A stretch of DNA of 6,769 nt from Actinomycetales bacterium (lineage in GTDB: Bacteria > Actinomycetota > Actinomycetes > Actinomycetales > Cellulomonadaceae): the NCBI GenBank assembly GCA_012514545.1, contig JAAZAC010000032.1:1-6769 (forward strand), read 5' to 3'. Position 1 is the stretch's first letter. The number at the start of each line of letters is the position of its first letter. Made by a program: the position numbers and the translations under genes. The notes below the pieces were generated by a model. The model was not told the origin of the DNA, searched no databases, and was given only the letters and a program-made list of their open reading frames with translations. Shown here one piece after another: positions 1 to 6,485 of the stretch.

Positions 1-534
1 CGGCGCGGCCGGCGGGGCCGTGCGCGCCGCAGGCGCGGCGGGACCGTTCGCCGCGGGCGCGACGGGGCTGCCGGTCGCGGGCGTGGCCGTGCCCCCGGCC
101 ATGGCGCGGAGCTCGCGGCGGGAGAGCGGCCGCTGCGGCTGGGCCTGCGGTGCCGACGGGGTGGGCTGCGCCTGCGGTGCCGTCTGCGGTGCCTGCTGGG
201 CAGGCTGGGCCGGGCGCGGTGCGGGGTCGGCCGGCTGGGCCGGACGCGCGGCGGGCGTGTGGCCCGCGGGCCCGTACCCCGCGGGGGTGGCCGAGGGCCG
301 CCCGGGGGCGGGGGTCGGCGTCGGCGTCGCCGTCGGGCGCGCGGCGGCCGAGACGGCACGGGCCGCCTCGGCGGCGGCGCGCTCGCGCAGCTCGCGTCGG
401 GACAGCGGTGACCCCGCCGGGGTGGGCGAGGCGGCGTCGGCGCTCGGGGCGGGCTGCTCACCGGCGAGCCGACGGCGCTCCTCCTCCCGACGGCGCCGCC
501 GCTCACCCATCTGCGGAGGGGTCTGCTCAGACAT
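1..534 (-). CDS. Disordered Pro/Ala/Gln-rich protein with SRRELR repeats, N-terminal part (partial)
   Basis: I do not recognise a named family. The frame is open from ATG at 534 to the window edge, giving 178 residues with the C-terminus missing. It begins MSEQTPPQMGERRRRREEER, a strongly charged Arg/Glu segment. The rest is almost all Pro, Ala, Thr and Gln, including a Thr-Pro run at residues 67-78 and a Pro-Ala-Gln stretch at about 97-137. The motif PLSRRELR occurs twice (SRREL at 45-49 and 138-142), about 93 residues apart. No membrane span or enzyme motif is visible. The start overlaps the nadD stop by 8 bases and GAGG lies just upstream, so translation is probably coupled to nadD. In related genomes as I recall them, a similar low-complexity protein sits between nadD and rsfS; folded or membrane parts may lie beyond the window. 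An opposite-strand frame is also open here, but the start, overlap and repeated motif favour this one. Confidence 0.72.
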   Translation of the reverse strand, partial: MSEQTPPQMGERRRRREEERRRLAGEQPAPSADAASPTPAGSPLSRRELRERAAAEAARAVSAAARPTATPTPTPAPGRPSATPAGYGPAGHTPAARPAQPADPAPRPAQPAQQAPQTAPQAQPTPSAPQAQPQRPLSRRELRAMAGGTATPATGSPVAPAANGPAAPAARTAPPAAP

Positions 535-1129
535 CCTGACCTCGATAGAGACGATGCTTGGCGATGTACTGAACCACGCCGTCGGGCACCAGGTACCAGA
601 CCGGCTCACCGGCCCGCGCGCGCTCCCGGCAGTCGGTCGAGGAGATGGCGAGCGCCGGCACCTCGAGGACCGTCACGGCACCCTCCGGCAGCCCGTCCAC
701 CGACAGGTGGTGGCCCGGCCGGCTCACCGCGACGAAATGGGCGAGCCCCCAGAGCTGGTCGGCGTCCTTCCACGTGAGGATCTGCGCGAGGGCGTCGGCG
801 CCCGTGATGAAGTACAGGTCGGCGTCGGGGCGCTGCGCGCGCAGGTCGCGCAGCGTGTCCACGGTGTAGGTGGGCCCGGGCCGGTCCACGTCGACGCGGG
901 AGACGGTGAACCGCGGGTTGGAGGCCGTCGCGATGACGGTCATGAGGTAGCGGTGCTCGGCCGCCGTGACGTCCGGCCCCTGCTTGAAGGCCGGCCGGCC
1001 GGTCGGCACGAAGACGACCTCGTCGAGGTCGAGCTCGGCGGCGGCCTCGCTCGCGGCGACGAGGTGCCCATGGTGGATGGGGTCGAACGTGCCCCCCATC
1101 ACCCCGACCCTCGGCCTGCGCTGCGCCAT
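527..1129 (-). CDS. nadD: Nicotinate-nucleotide adenylyltransferase
   Basis: The enzyme transfers AMP from ATP to nicotinate mononucleotide, giving deamido-NAD in cytosolic NAD synthesis. The 200-residue length is normal for bacterial NadD. A single nucleotidyltransferase (Rossmann-like) domain is seen: GGTFDPIHHGHL at residues 12-23 carries the phosphate-binding loop and the HxGH signature (H19-H22); the FVPTGRPAFK region (40-49) and ITGADAL (108-114) match family segments; ISST at 162-165 followed by R168 matches the ISSTxxR signature. The ATG at 1129 places the first motif the usual 11 residues in. A GGGAGGG stretch lies about 11-12 bases upstream, a somewhat long spacing. It follows the small membrane-protein gene by 46 bases and overlaps the next gene by 8 bases, so it is probably part of an operon. 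Nothing is missing from the catalytic motifs. Confidence 0.97.
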   Translation of the reverse strand: MAQRRPRVGVMGGTFDPIHHGHLVAASEAAAELDLDEVVFVPTGRPAFKQGPDVTAAEHRYLMTVIATASNPRFTVSRVDVDRPGPTYTVDTLRDLRAQRPDADLYFITGADALAQILTWKDADQLWGLAHFVAVSRPGHHLSVDGLPEGAVTVLEVPALAISSTDCRERARAGEPVWYLVPDGVVQYIAKHRLYRGQDV

Positions 1130-1175
1130 CCGCCCGCCAGCCCTCCCTCTCCGGGGCCCGCGCCCCTCGTCCGTC

Positions 1176-1319
1176 CTACTGGTTGCGGTGCCCCGTGCTG
1201 CGGAACGCGTACGTCACGAGGAGGAGTGCGACCAGAATCCCGAAGGCCACCACCCCGACGACCGCGGGCGGGAGCGTCGTCGCCTCCGCCGACTCGGCGG
1301 CGAGCAGGGCAGCGTGCAC
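1176..1319 (-). CDS. Small single-pass membrane protein, 47 residues, function unknown
   Basis: The start is taken as GTG at 1319 because AGGAGG lies 5 bases upstream. The same frame extends to ATG at 1409, but those 30 extra codons would run through the Shine-Dalgarno sequence and look non-conserved. The product has a short N-terminal segment with AALLAAESAEA, then one hydrophobic span at about residues 16-38 (LPPAVVGVVAFGILVALLLV and on to TYAF), and a polar basic tail, RSTGHRNQ. A positive C-terminal end would put the C-terminus in the cytoplasm. No Cys, His pair or other catalytic motif is seen in the mature part. From memory, short proteins ending in VTYAFRS-like sequences occur next to nadD in many actinobacteria, so the gene is probably real and conserved. 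Its role is unknown; the position between proA and nadD does not by itself reveal one. Confidence 0.82.
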   Translation of the reverse strand: MHAALLAAESAEATTLPPAVVGVVAFGILVALLLVTYAFRSTGHRNQ

Positions 1320-1324
1320 GTCGT

Positions 1325-1330
1325 CCTCCT
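1325..1330 (-). promoter_or_regulatory. Ribosome binding site setting the start of the 47-residue membrane protein
   Basis: AGGAGG reads 1330 to 1325 on the minus strand, followed by the 5-base spacer ACGAC and the GTG at 1319. It is a perfect anti-Shine-Dalgarno match and decides for the GTG over the upstream in-frame ATG codons at 1409 and 1367. Confidence 0.8.
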
Positions 1331-1511
1331 GGGTTCGGATTCGTCCCGCTGGGGGGTGGGCGGACATCCCAGTGTCGCACGGTCCGCACACCGGGGGGGA
1401 CCATGACACCGAGGGGCGAGCCGGCCCGAACCGCCACGAACCCGGACGCGGCGGGCTCGGCCGATCGGGTGGCGGGCCGGGCGGCGGCGCGTCCGACGCC
1501 GTCGGGCCGGG

Positions 1512-2819
1512 TCAGGCCCGCACGTGACCGTCCCCGGTGACGACCCACTTCGTCGTCGTCAGCTCCGGCAGGCCCATCGGGCCGCGGGCGTGCATCTTCT
1601 GGGTCGAGATGCCGATCTCCGCGCCAAGGCCGAACTGGCCGCCGTCGGTGAACCGGGTCGAGGCGTTGACCATGATCGCCGCGGAGTCGAGCGCCGCGAC
1701 GAACCGCTCGGAGGCCGCCAGGTCCGACGTGACGATCGCCTCCGTGTGCCCCGAGGACCACGTCCGGATGTGGTCGATCGCGGCCTCGAGGTCGTCCACC
1801 ACGCGGACGGCGAGGTCCATCGACAGGTATTCGGTCGCCCAGTCCTCGTCGGTCGCGGGCACCACCGGCACGCCCTCGGGGGCGAGGGCGGCGGTCCGGT
1901 CGTCGCCGTGGAGCGTGACCCCTGCCGCGGCCAGCGCCGCCAGCACGGGCGGCAGGAGGCGCGGCGCGGCGTCGGCGTGCACGAGGAGCGTCTCCGCCGC
2001 GTTGCACACGCCCACGCGCTGGGTCTTGGAGTTCATGACGATGTCCACGGCCATCCGCTCGTCCGCGGACGCGTCGAGGTAGACGTGGCAGTTCCCGACG
2101 CCGGTCTCCACGACCGGGACCGTGGACTCGCGCACGACCGTCTGGATGAGGTCCGCCCCGCCGCGCGGCACGAGCAGGTCGACGAGGCCGCGGGCGTGCA
2201 TGAGCGCCACGGCGCCGGCGCGCCCGTACTCGTCGATGGACTGCACCGCGTCCGCGGGCAGGCCGACCGACCGCAGGGCCTGGCCGAGCACCTTGACGAT
2301 CACCGTGTTCGAGCCCGACGCGGCCGAGCCTCCGCGCAGGATCGCCGCGTTCCCGCTCTTCAGGGCCAGGCCGGCGGCGTCCACGGTGACGTTCGGCCGG
2401 GCCTCGTAGATCATCCCGACGACGCCCATCGGCACCCGCACCTGGCGCAGCCGGAGGCCGTTGGGCAGCGTCGACCCGCGGACCACCTCCCCCACCGGGT
2501 CGGGCAGCGCGGCGACCTCGCGCAGCGCGTCCGCGATCGCCGCGATCCGCGCCGGGGTGAGCGTGAGCCGGTCGAGGAGCCCGGGCTTGAGCCCCGCGGC
2601 CTCGCCGCGCTCGAGGTCGACCGCGTTCGCGGAGACGATCTCGGCGTCGGCGGCCACGAGGGCGTCCGCCATCGCGTGCAGCGCGGCGTCCTTGGTGGCG
2701 CGGGTGGCCGTGGCGAGCTCGCGCGCAGCCACGCGGGCGCGGCGGGCGACGTCGAAGACGGCCGCCTGGACGTCGTCCGGCGGGGCCTGACCCGGGGCGA
2801 GGGGGGCTGTCGTCGTCAT
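1512..2819 (-). CDS. proA: Glutamate-5-semialdehyde dehydrogenase (gamma-glutamyl phosphate reductase)
   Basis: It reduces gamma-glutamyl phosphate with NADPH to glutamate-5-semialdehyde, the second step of proline synthesis, in the cytosol. The 435 residues are normal for ProA, an aldehyde dehydrogenase fold. Visible landmarks are YEARPNVTVDAAGLALKSGN (residues 138-157, nucleotide-binding side), VPRGGADLI (217-225), ETGVGNCHVYLD (238-249), the catalytic cysteine C272 in QRVGVCNAAE, SSGHTEAI (355-362) and NASTRFTDGGQFGLGAEIG (385-403). The GSAASGSN segment at 164-171 differs slightly from the usual GSEA form. The ATG at 2819 is the only start consistent with the family N-terminus; only a GCGGGG just upstream serves as a weak ribosome site. 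It begins 16 bases after the proB stop, so the two are very probably cotranscribed and their products work in sequence on an unstable intermediate. Confidence 0.98.
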   Translation of the reverse strand: MTTTAPLAPGQAPPDDVQAAVFDVARRARVAARELATATRATKDAALHAMADALVAADAEIVSANAVDLERGEAAGLKPGLLDRLTLTPARIAAIADALREVAALPDPVGEVVRGSTLPNGLRLRQVRVPMGVVGMIYEARPNVTVDAAGLALKSGNAAILRGGSAASGSNTVIVKVLGQALRSVGLPADAVQSIDEYGRAGAVALMHARGLVDLLVPRGGADLIQTVVRESTVPVVETGVGNCHVYLDASADERMAVDIVMNSKTQRVGVCNAAETLLVHADAAPRLLPPVLAALAAAGVTLHGDDRTAALAPEGVPVVPATDEDWATEYLSMDLAVRVVDDLEAAIDHIRTWSSGHTEAIVTSDLAASERFVAALDSAAIMVNASTRFTDGGQFGLGAEIGISTQKMHARGPMGLPELTTTKWVVTGDGHVRA

Positions 2820-2835
2820 CCCCGCAGGATAGGCA

Positions 2836-3987
2836 CTACCGGCGCCGTGTGGTGAGGGGGCTCAGGAGCACGAGGTCGTCGCGGTGGACGACCTCGCGGT
2901 CGTACCCGGCCCCGAGCGCCTCGCGCAGCTCCCGGGTGGACCGCCCGAGCAGGTCGGGCAGCTCGCTCGACGAGAAGGCGACGAGCCCACGGCCGATGAC
3001 GACGCCGTCGGGCCCGGCGAGCTCGACCGGCTCGCCCGCGTCGAACTCGCCCTCCACGGCGACGATGCCCGCCGGCAGCAGCGATGCGCGGCGGTCGACG
3101 ACGGCCCGGACGGCGCCCTCGTCGAGGACGAGGCGCCCGTGCGGCGCGGCGGCGTGCTCGAGCCACAGCAGGCGGGCCGAGCGGCGGCGGCCGGTCGCGT
3201 AGAACCACGTGCCCACGGGCTCCCCCGCGAGGGCGGCGCCCGCGAGCTCGGCCTTCGTGATGAGCACGGGCACCCCCGAGCCCGTCGCGATGGCCACGGA
3301 CTGCAGCTTGCTCACCATCCCGCCGGAGCCGACCTTGGAGCCACGGCCGCCCACGCGGACGTCCGCGAGCTCGGCCGGGTCGCGCACCTCGTCGATGCGC
3401 CGCGCCCCCGGGCTCGACGGCGGCCGGTCGTAGAGGGCGTCCACGTCGCTGAGCAGCACGAGCGCGTCCGCGCGCACGAGGTGGCTGACCAGCGCCGCGA
3501 GCCGGTCGTTCTCGCCGAAGCGGATCTCCCCCGTCGCGACGGTGTCGTTCTCGTTCACCACGGGCACGACGCCGAGCGCGAGCAGGCGGTCCAGGCACCG
3601 CAGCGCGTTGCGGTAGTGGGAGCGGCGGACGGTGTCCTCGGCCGTGAGCAGCACCTGCCCGACGCGCAGCCCGTGCGCCGCGAACGCCTCGGTGTAGCGC
3701 GCGATGAGGAGGCCCTGGCCGACCGACGCCGTCGCCTGCGCGGTCGCGAGGTCCGGCGGCCGCGCGGTGAGGCCGAGCGGGGCCAGGCCGGACGCGATCG
3801 CCCCCGACGTGACGAGGACGACGTCCCCGCCCGCGACGCGGCGAGCGGCCAGCACGTCGACGAGCGCGCGCAGCGCCGCGACGTCGAGGCGTCCGTCGTC
3901 ACCGGTGAGCGACGAGGAGCCCACCTTGACCACCACGCGGCGCGCGGTGGCGAGGTGGCGGCGGTCGAGCTGGCGCAGCGGGGTCAC
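2836..3987 (-). CDS. proB: Glutamate 5-kinase
   Basis: It phosphorylates glutamate with ATP to gamma-glutamyl phosphate, the first step of proline synthesis and the one proline feedback-inhibits in the family. With the GTG at 3987 it has 383 residues. The N-terminal amino acid kinase domain (about 15-265) shows KVGSSSL (21-27), LVTSGAIASG (58-67), PVVNENDTV (142-150), GENDRLAALVSHL (158-170), SDVDALYD (180-187) and GSGGMVSKLQ (220-229). A C-terminal PUA domain follows (about 282-370). An in-frame GTG at 4020 would add 11 residues. Neither start has a good Shine-Dalgarno sequence, but the one at 3987 places KVGSSSL at the usual distance. The reading frame stays open far upstream across obg only because of base composition. 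It lies 65 bases after obg and 16 bases before proA, the common actinobacterial order obg-proB-proA. Confidence 0.96.
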   Translation of the reverse strand: MTPLRQLDRRHLATARRVVVKVGSSSLTGDDGRLDVAALRALVDVLAARRVAGGDVVLVTSGAIASGLAPLGLTARPPDLATAQATASVGQGLLIARYTEAFAAHGLRVGQVLLTAEDTVRRSHYRNALRCLDRLLALGVVPVVNENDTVATGEIRFGENDRLAALVSHLVRADALVLLSDVDALYDRPPSSPGARRIDEVRDPAELADVRVGGRGSKVGSGGMVSKLQSVAIATGSGVPVLITKAELAGAALAGEPVGTWFYATGRRRSARLLWLEHAAAPHGRLVLDEGAVRAVVDRRASLLPAGIVAVEGEFDAGEPVELAGPDGVVIGRGLVAFSSSELPDLLGRSTRELREALGAGYDREVVHRDDLVLLSPLTTRRR

Positions 3988-4052
3988 GGGGACCCATTGT
4001 CCCGGACGGGCGCCCCGCACCGGGGGACGGCTCGCCTGGTGGTCCCCGTCCG

Positions 4053-5570
4053 TCAGTCCTCGGCCGGGTCCGTCCAGCGGCCCGCCTCGCGCTCGGTCCA
4101 CAGCTCGCTGCGGGCCGCCGCCTTCGCGTCCATCCGCTCGGCGTGCTCCCGACGGCGCTCGGCCCGGCTCGCGCGGCCCCGCTCCTCCAGCCGTGGGTCG
4201 GTGCCGCGTCCGCCGAGCAGCTCGGCGCCCGTGGTGAGCGTCGGCTCCCAGTCGAAGACGACGGCGTCGTCCCCGTCGCCGATGACGACCTCCGCGCCCG
4301 GCGTGGCGCCCGCGGCGAAGAGCGCCTCCTCCACGCCGAGCCGGGCCAGGCGGTCGGCGAGGTAGCCGACCGCCTCGTCGTTGGTGAAGTCGGTCTGCCG
4401 CACCCAGCGCTCGGGCTTGTCGCCGCGCACCTGGAACCACGTGCGACCGCCGTCCGCGCGGCGGGTCACGGTGAACGGCGTGGCGTCGACGGCACGGGGC
4501 CGCAGGACGACGCGCTCGGGGGCAGGGGGCGGCGCGGCCGCGCGCGCGGCCTCGACGATGCGCGCGAGGGCGAACGTCAGGGGCCGCAGCCCTTCGTGGC
4601 TCGCCGCCGAGACCTCGAACACCTCCAGGCCCCGCGCCTCGAGGTCCGGCCGGACGAGGTCGGCGAGCTCGCGTGCCTCGGGCACGTCCACCTTGTTGAG
4701 GACGACGACGCGCGGCCGCTCGGTGAGCGGCACCTCCCCGCCGTGGATCTCCAGGTCGCCCGCGTACGCGGCGAGCTCGGCCTCGATGACGTCGAGGTCG
4801 CTCACCGGGTCGCGGCCCGGCTCGAGCGTCGCGCAGTCGAGCACGTGCACGATGACCGCGCAGCGCTCCACGTGCCGCAGGAACTCCAGCCCGAGGCCCT
4901 TGCCCTCGCTCGCGCCGGGGATGAGGCCCGGCACGTCCGCGACGGTGAACCGCGCGTCGCCCGCCTGCACGACGCCGAGGTTCGGCACGAGCGTGGTGAA
5001 CGGGTAGTCCGCGATCTTCGGTCGCGCGGCGGACATCGCCGCGACGAGGCTGGACTTGCCGGCGCTCGGGAAGCCGACCAGCGCGACGTCGGCGATCGTC
5101 TTGAGCTCGAGCACGACGTCGCGCCGCTCCCCCGGCTCGCCGAGCAGCGCGAAGCCGGGCGCCTTGCGGCGCGGCGAGGCGAGCGCGGCGTTGCCCAGGC
5201 CGCCGCGGCCGCCCGCGGCGACGACGTAGCGGGTGCCCGCGCCGACGAGGTCGGCGAGCACCTCGCCGTCGAGCGTCTTGACGACGGTCCCGTCCGGCAC
5301 GCGCAGCACGACGTCCTCGCCGTTGGCGCCGTGGCGGTCGTCGCCCATGCCCGCGGTCCCCGAGGACGCGCGGCGGTGCGGCGAGTGGTGGAACTCCAGC
5401 AGGGTCGTCACCTGGGGGTCCACCTCGAGGACGACGTCGCCCCCCTTGCCGCCGTTCCCGCCGTCGGGCCCGGCGAGCGGCTTGAACTTCTCGCGCCGGA
5501 TCGAGGCGCAGCCGTGGCCGCCGTCGCCCCCGGCGGCGTGCAGCACGACACGGTCGACGAACGTCGTCAC
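4053..5570 (-). CDS. obg: Obg/CgtA family GTPase, large-subunit assembly factor
   Basis: This GTPase binds the maturing 50S subunit and links ribosome assembly to nucleotide state. The 505 residues fall into three parts. The glycine-rich Obg fold occupies about 1-158 (GGDGGHG, PDGGNGGKGG, AAGGRGGLGN). The G domain is about 159-342, with G1 GFPSAGKSS (166-174), switch I YPFTT (189-193), G3 DVPG (212-215), G4 NKVD (292-295) and G5 SAAS (321-324). The C-terminal OCT domain is about 355-440 (FQVRGDKPERWV to FDWEP), which gram-positive and actinobacterial Obg proteins carry. A charged Arg/Glu tail of about 60 residues follows; its role is unknown. The GTG at 5570 is fixed by a near-perfect Shine-Dalgarno sequence and by MTTFVDRVVLHAAGGDGG, the standard N-terminus. 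It follows rplU-rpmA, as in most bacteria, but is separated from them by a strong hairpin. Confidence 0.98.
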   Translation of the reverse strand: MTTFVDRVVLHAAGGDGGHGCASIRREKFKPLAGPDGGNGGKGGDVVLEVDPQVTTLLEFHHSPHRRASSGTAGMGDDRHGANGEDVVLRVPDGTVVKTLDGEVLADLVGAGTRYVVAAGGRGGLGNAALASPRRKAPGFALLGEPGERRDVVLELKTIADVALVGFPSAGKSSLVAAMSAARPKIADYPFTTLVPNLGVVQAGDARFTVADVPGLIPGASEGKGLGLEFLRHVERCAVIVHVLDCATLEPGRDPVSDLDVIEAELAAYAGDLEIHGGEVPLTERPRVVVLNKVDVPEARELADLVRPDLEARGLEVFEVSAASHEGLRPLTFALARIVEAARAAAPPPAPERVVLRPRAVDATPFTVTRRADGGRTWFQVRGDKPERWVRQTDFTNDEAVGYLADRLARLGVEEALFAAGATPGAEVVIGDGDDAVVFDWEPTLTTGAELLGGRGTDPRLEERGRASRAERRREHAERMDAKAAARSELWTEREAGRWTDPAED

Positions 5571-5576
5571 CGCCGG

Positions 5577-5584
5577 TCACCTCC
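5577..5584 (-). promoter_or_regulatory. Strong ribosome binding site for obg
   Basis: GGAGGTGA reads 5584 to 5577, 6 bases before the GTG start at 5570. It matches the 16S rRNA 3' end over 8 bases and decides the GTG start. It lies inside a 7-codon ATG-to-TGA frame (5590-5567) whose stop overlaps the obg start as GTGA. Confidence 0.8.
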
Positions 5585-5657
5585 GCTCATCGGCCGGACC
5601 CGGCCACGAGGCCGTGCACACGACTCACTGCCCCCTGCAGACCCCACTACAGCACGA

Positions 5658-5683
5658 AGGGGCGCACCGCGCGGTGCGCCCCT
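5658..5683 (-). terminator. Probable terminator hairpin after rpmA
   Basis: A perfect 26-base palindrome, AGGGGCGCACCGC followed directly by its reverse complement, lies 13 bases after the rpmA stop. It would fold into an 11-bp stem with a CGCG loop. On the minus strand it is followed by TCGTGCTG, without a U tract; such hairpins are common at actinobacterial gene ends. It probably ends or attenuates the rplU-rpmA transcript. Because obg starts only 88 bases downstream, partial read-through into obg is possible. I found no convincing promoter between the hairpin and obg. Confidence 0.65.
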
Positions 5684-5696
5684 CTCGCGAGGACGG

Positions 5697-5954
5697 TCAG
5701 GCCTCGACGGCCTCCACGTCCACGACCTTGCGGCCGCGGCGGGTGCCGAACCTGACGGCGCCGTCGGTGAGGGCGAAGAGCGTGTCGTCGCCGCCGCGCC
5801 CCACGTTGACGCCCGGGTGGAAGTGCGTGCCGCGCTGGCGGACGATGATCTCGCCGGCGTTGACGACCTGGCCGCCGAAGCGCTTGACGCCGAGGCGCTG
5901 CGCGTTGGAGTCGCGACCGTTGCGCGAGGAGCTGGCGCCCTTCTTGTGTGCCAT
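5697..5954 (-). CDS. rpmA: 50S ribosomal protein L27 (bL27)
   Basis: This large-subunit protein has its N-terminal tail reaching toward the peptidyl transferase centre. The 85 residues are the full usual length and highly typical: AHKKGASSSRNGRDS at the N-terminus, then RLGVKRFGGQVVNAGEIIVR and the GTHFHPGVNVGRGGDDTLFA signature. The mature AHKKG sequence directly follows the initiator Met, so there is no cleavable N-terminal extension of the kind seen in Firmicutes L27. GAAGGA (5966-5961) lies 6 bases before the ATG. It starts 42 bases after the rplU stop and must be cotranscribed with it. A strong hairpin follows 13 bases after its stop. Confidence 0.99.
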   Translation of the reverse strand: MAHKKGASSSRNGRDSNAQRLGVKRFGGQVVNAGEIIVRQRGTHFHPGVNVGRGGDDTLFALTDGAVRFGTRRGRKVVDVEAVEA

Positions 5955-5996
5955 GGGATGTCCTTCGTGTCGTTCCGGGAGCGGCGGGGCGCCGGC

Positions 5997-6317
5997 TCAG
6001 GCGATGCTGGTGACCTTGAGCCGGGTCAGCTGCTGGCGGTGACCCTGGCGCTTGCGGTAGCCCGTCTTGTTCTTGAACTTCTGGATGACGATCTTCGGGC
6101 CCTTCTCGTCCCGGACGACCTCCGCGGTGACCTTGACCTTCGCGAGGGCCTTGGCGTCCGAGGTGACCTTGTCACCGTCGACGAGGAGGACGGCGGGGAG
6201 CTGCACGGTGGAGCCCGCGTCGGCGGCGAGGCGGTCGACGACGAGGACGTCGCCGACGGACACCTTCTCCTGACGGCCACCGGCCTTGACGATCGCGTAC
6301 ACCACGTTGCTGCTCAT
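5997..6317 (-). CDS. rplU: 50S ribosomal protein L21 (bL21)
   Basis: This 106-residue large-subunit protein binds 23S rRNA. Family landmarks are VYAIVKAGGRQEKVSVGD (residues 6-23) and the C-terminal L21 signature IVIQKFKNKTGYRKRQGHRQ (76-95). The start is not fully certain. ATG at 6317 gives MSSNVVYAIV, but many L21 proteins begin at the equivalent of VYAIV, and two in-frame GTG codons lie at residues 5 and 6. No candidate has a clear Shine-Dalgarno sequence; GAGCAG before the ATG is the best available. It is the first gene of the rplU-rpmA unit, with a predicted promoter about 100 bases upstream and possible leader structure. Regulation of L21 by its leader is known in some Firmicutes; here it is only a possibility. 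Confidence 0.98.
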   Translation of the reverse strand: MSSNVVYAIVKAGGRQEKVSVGDVLVVDRLAADAGSTVQLPAVLLVDGDKVTSDAKALAKVKVTAEVVRDEKGPKIVIQKFKNKTGYRKRQGHRQQLTRLKVTSIA

Positions 6318-6390
6318 CTCTGCTCGTCCGTCGATTGCTCACGCGCCCGTGCACACGCCTGCCGAGGGAGTCGACGAGGGGGTTCGGGCA

Positions 6391-6416
6391 GCGCCGTACC
6401 GGCGCGAGGCGCGCCG
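6391..6416 (-). promoter_or_regulatory. Two competing GC hairpins at the 5' end of the predicted rplU leader
   Basis: Three 6-base arms alternate: CGGCGC (6416-6411), GCGCCG (6405-6400) and CGGCGC (6396-6391) on the minus strand. The middle arm can pair with either neighbour, with loops of 5 or 3 bases, but not both. The first arm starts about 2 bases after the predicted transcription start. It may simply protect the 5' end or be a chance result of base composition; a regulatory switch is speculative. Confidence 0.35.
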
Positions 6417-6424
6417 ACGTTCCA

Positions 6425-6453
6425 GGGTACGGAGTGCGGAACCCTCGGTCAAA
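6425..6453 (-). promoter_or_regulatory. Predicted housekeeping promoter of rplU-rpmA
   Basis: TTGACC (6453-6448) and TACCCT (6430-6425) are separated by exactly 17 bases, a good match to the actinobacterial vegetative sigma pattern TTGAC-N17-TANNNT. The expected start is near G6418, giving a leader of about 101 bases before the rplU ATG at 6317. It stands out in a region otherwise very poor in A/T hexamers. Confidence 0.7.
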
Positions 6454-6485
6454 CGAGCCCGGGGGCCCGCCGCCCCGTCCGGCCG

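Noticed and set aside
1320..1409. N-terminal 30-codon extension of the small membrane protein, from ATG at 1409
   Set aside because: A perfect Shine-Dalgarno sequence lies within it, right before the GTG at 1319, and the extension has no membrane or family features.
1320..1511. Possible promoter between proA and the small membrane protein
   Set aside because: I looked for TTGAC-like and TANNNT-like hexamers at 16-18 base spacing on the minus strand and found none better than chance; the GACACTGGGATG segment is too weak to call.
20..1540. Long plus-strand frame opposite nadD and its neighbours
   Set aside because: It reads antisense through nadD and a clear small gene, has no recognisable domain and no good ribosome site; it is a composition shadow.
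1524..2855. Long plus-strand frame opposite proA
   Set aside because: ProA on the minus strand has every family motif including the catalytic cysteine. The plus frame is low-complexity Arg/His/Gly/Val.
4023..4047. Six-bp hairpin GGGGAC/GTCCCC with a 13-base loop between obg and proB
   Set aside because: It is too short, with too large a loop, for a confident terminator, and such stems are expected by chance at this GC content.
2884..4365. Long plus-strand frame opposite proB and part of obg
   Set aside because: It is antisense to two well-supported genes and has shadow-like composition without domains.
2836..5580. A 914-codon minus-strand frame covering proB and all of obg
   Set aside because: Only its last 384 codons are ProB. 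The upstream part is Arg/Gly/Ala-rich, lies in another frame of obg and matches no family; it is open because stop codons are rare at this base composition.
5585..5657. Possible separate obg promoter after the rpmA hairpin
   Set aside because: The best -10 candidate (TGTAGT) has no -35 partner at a suitable distance.
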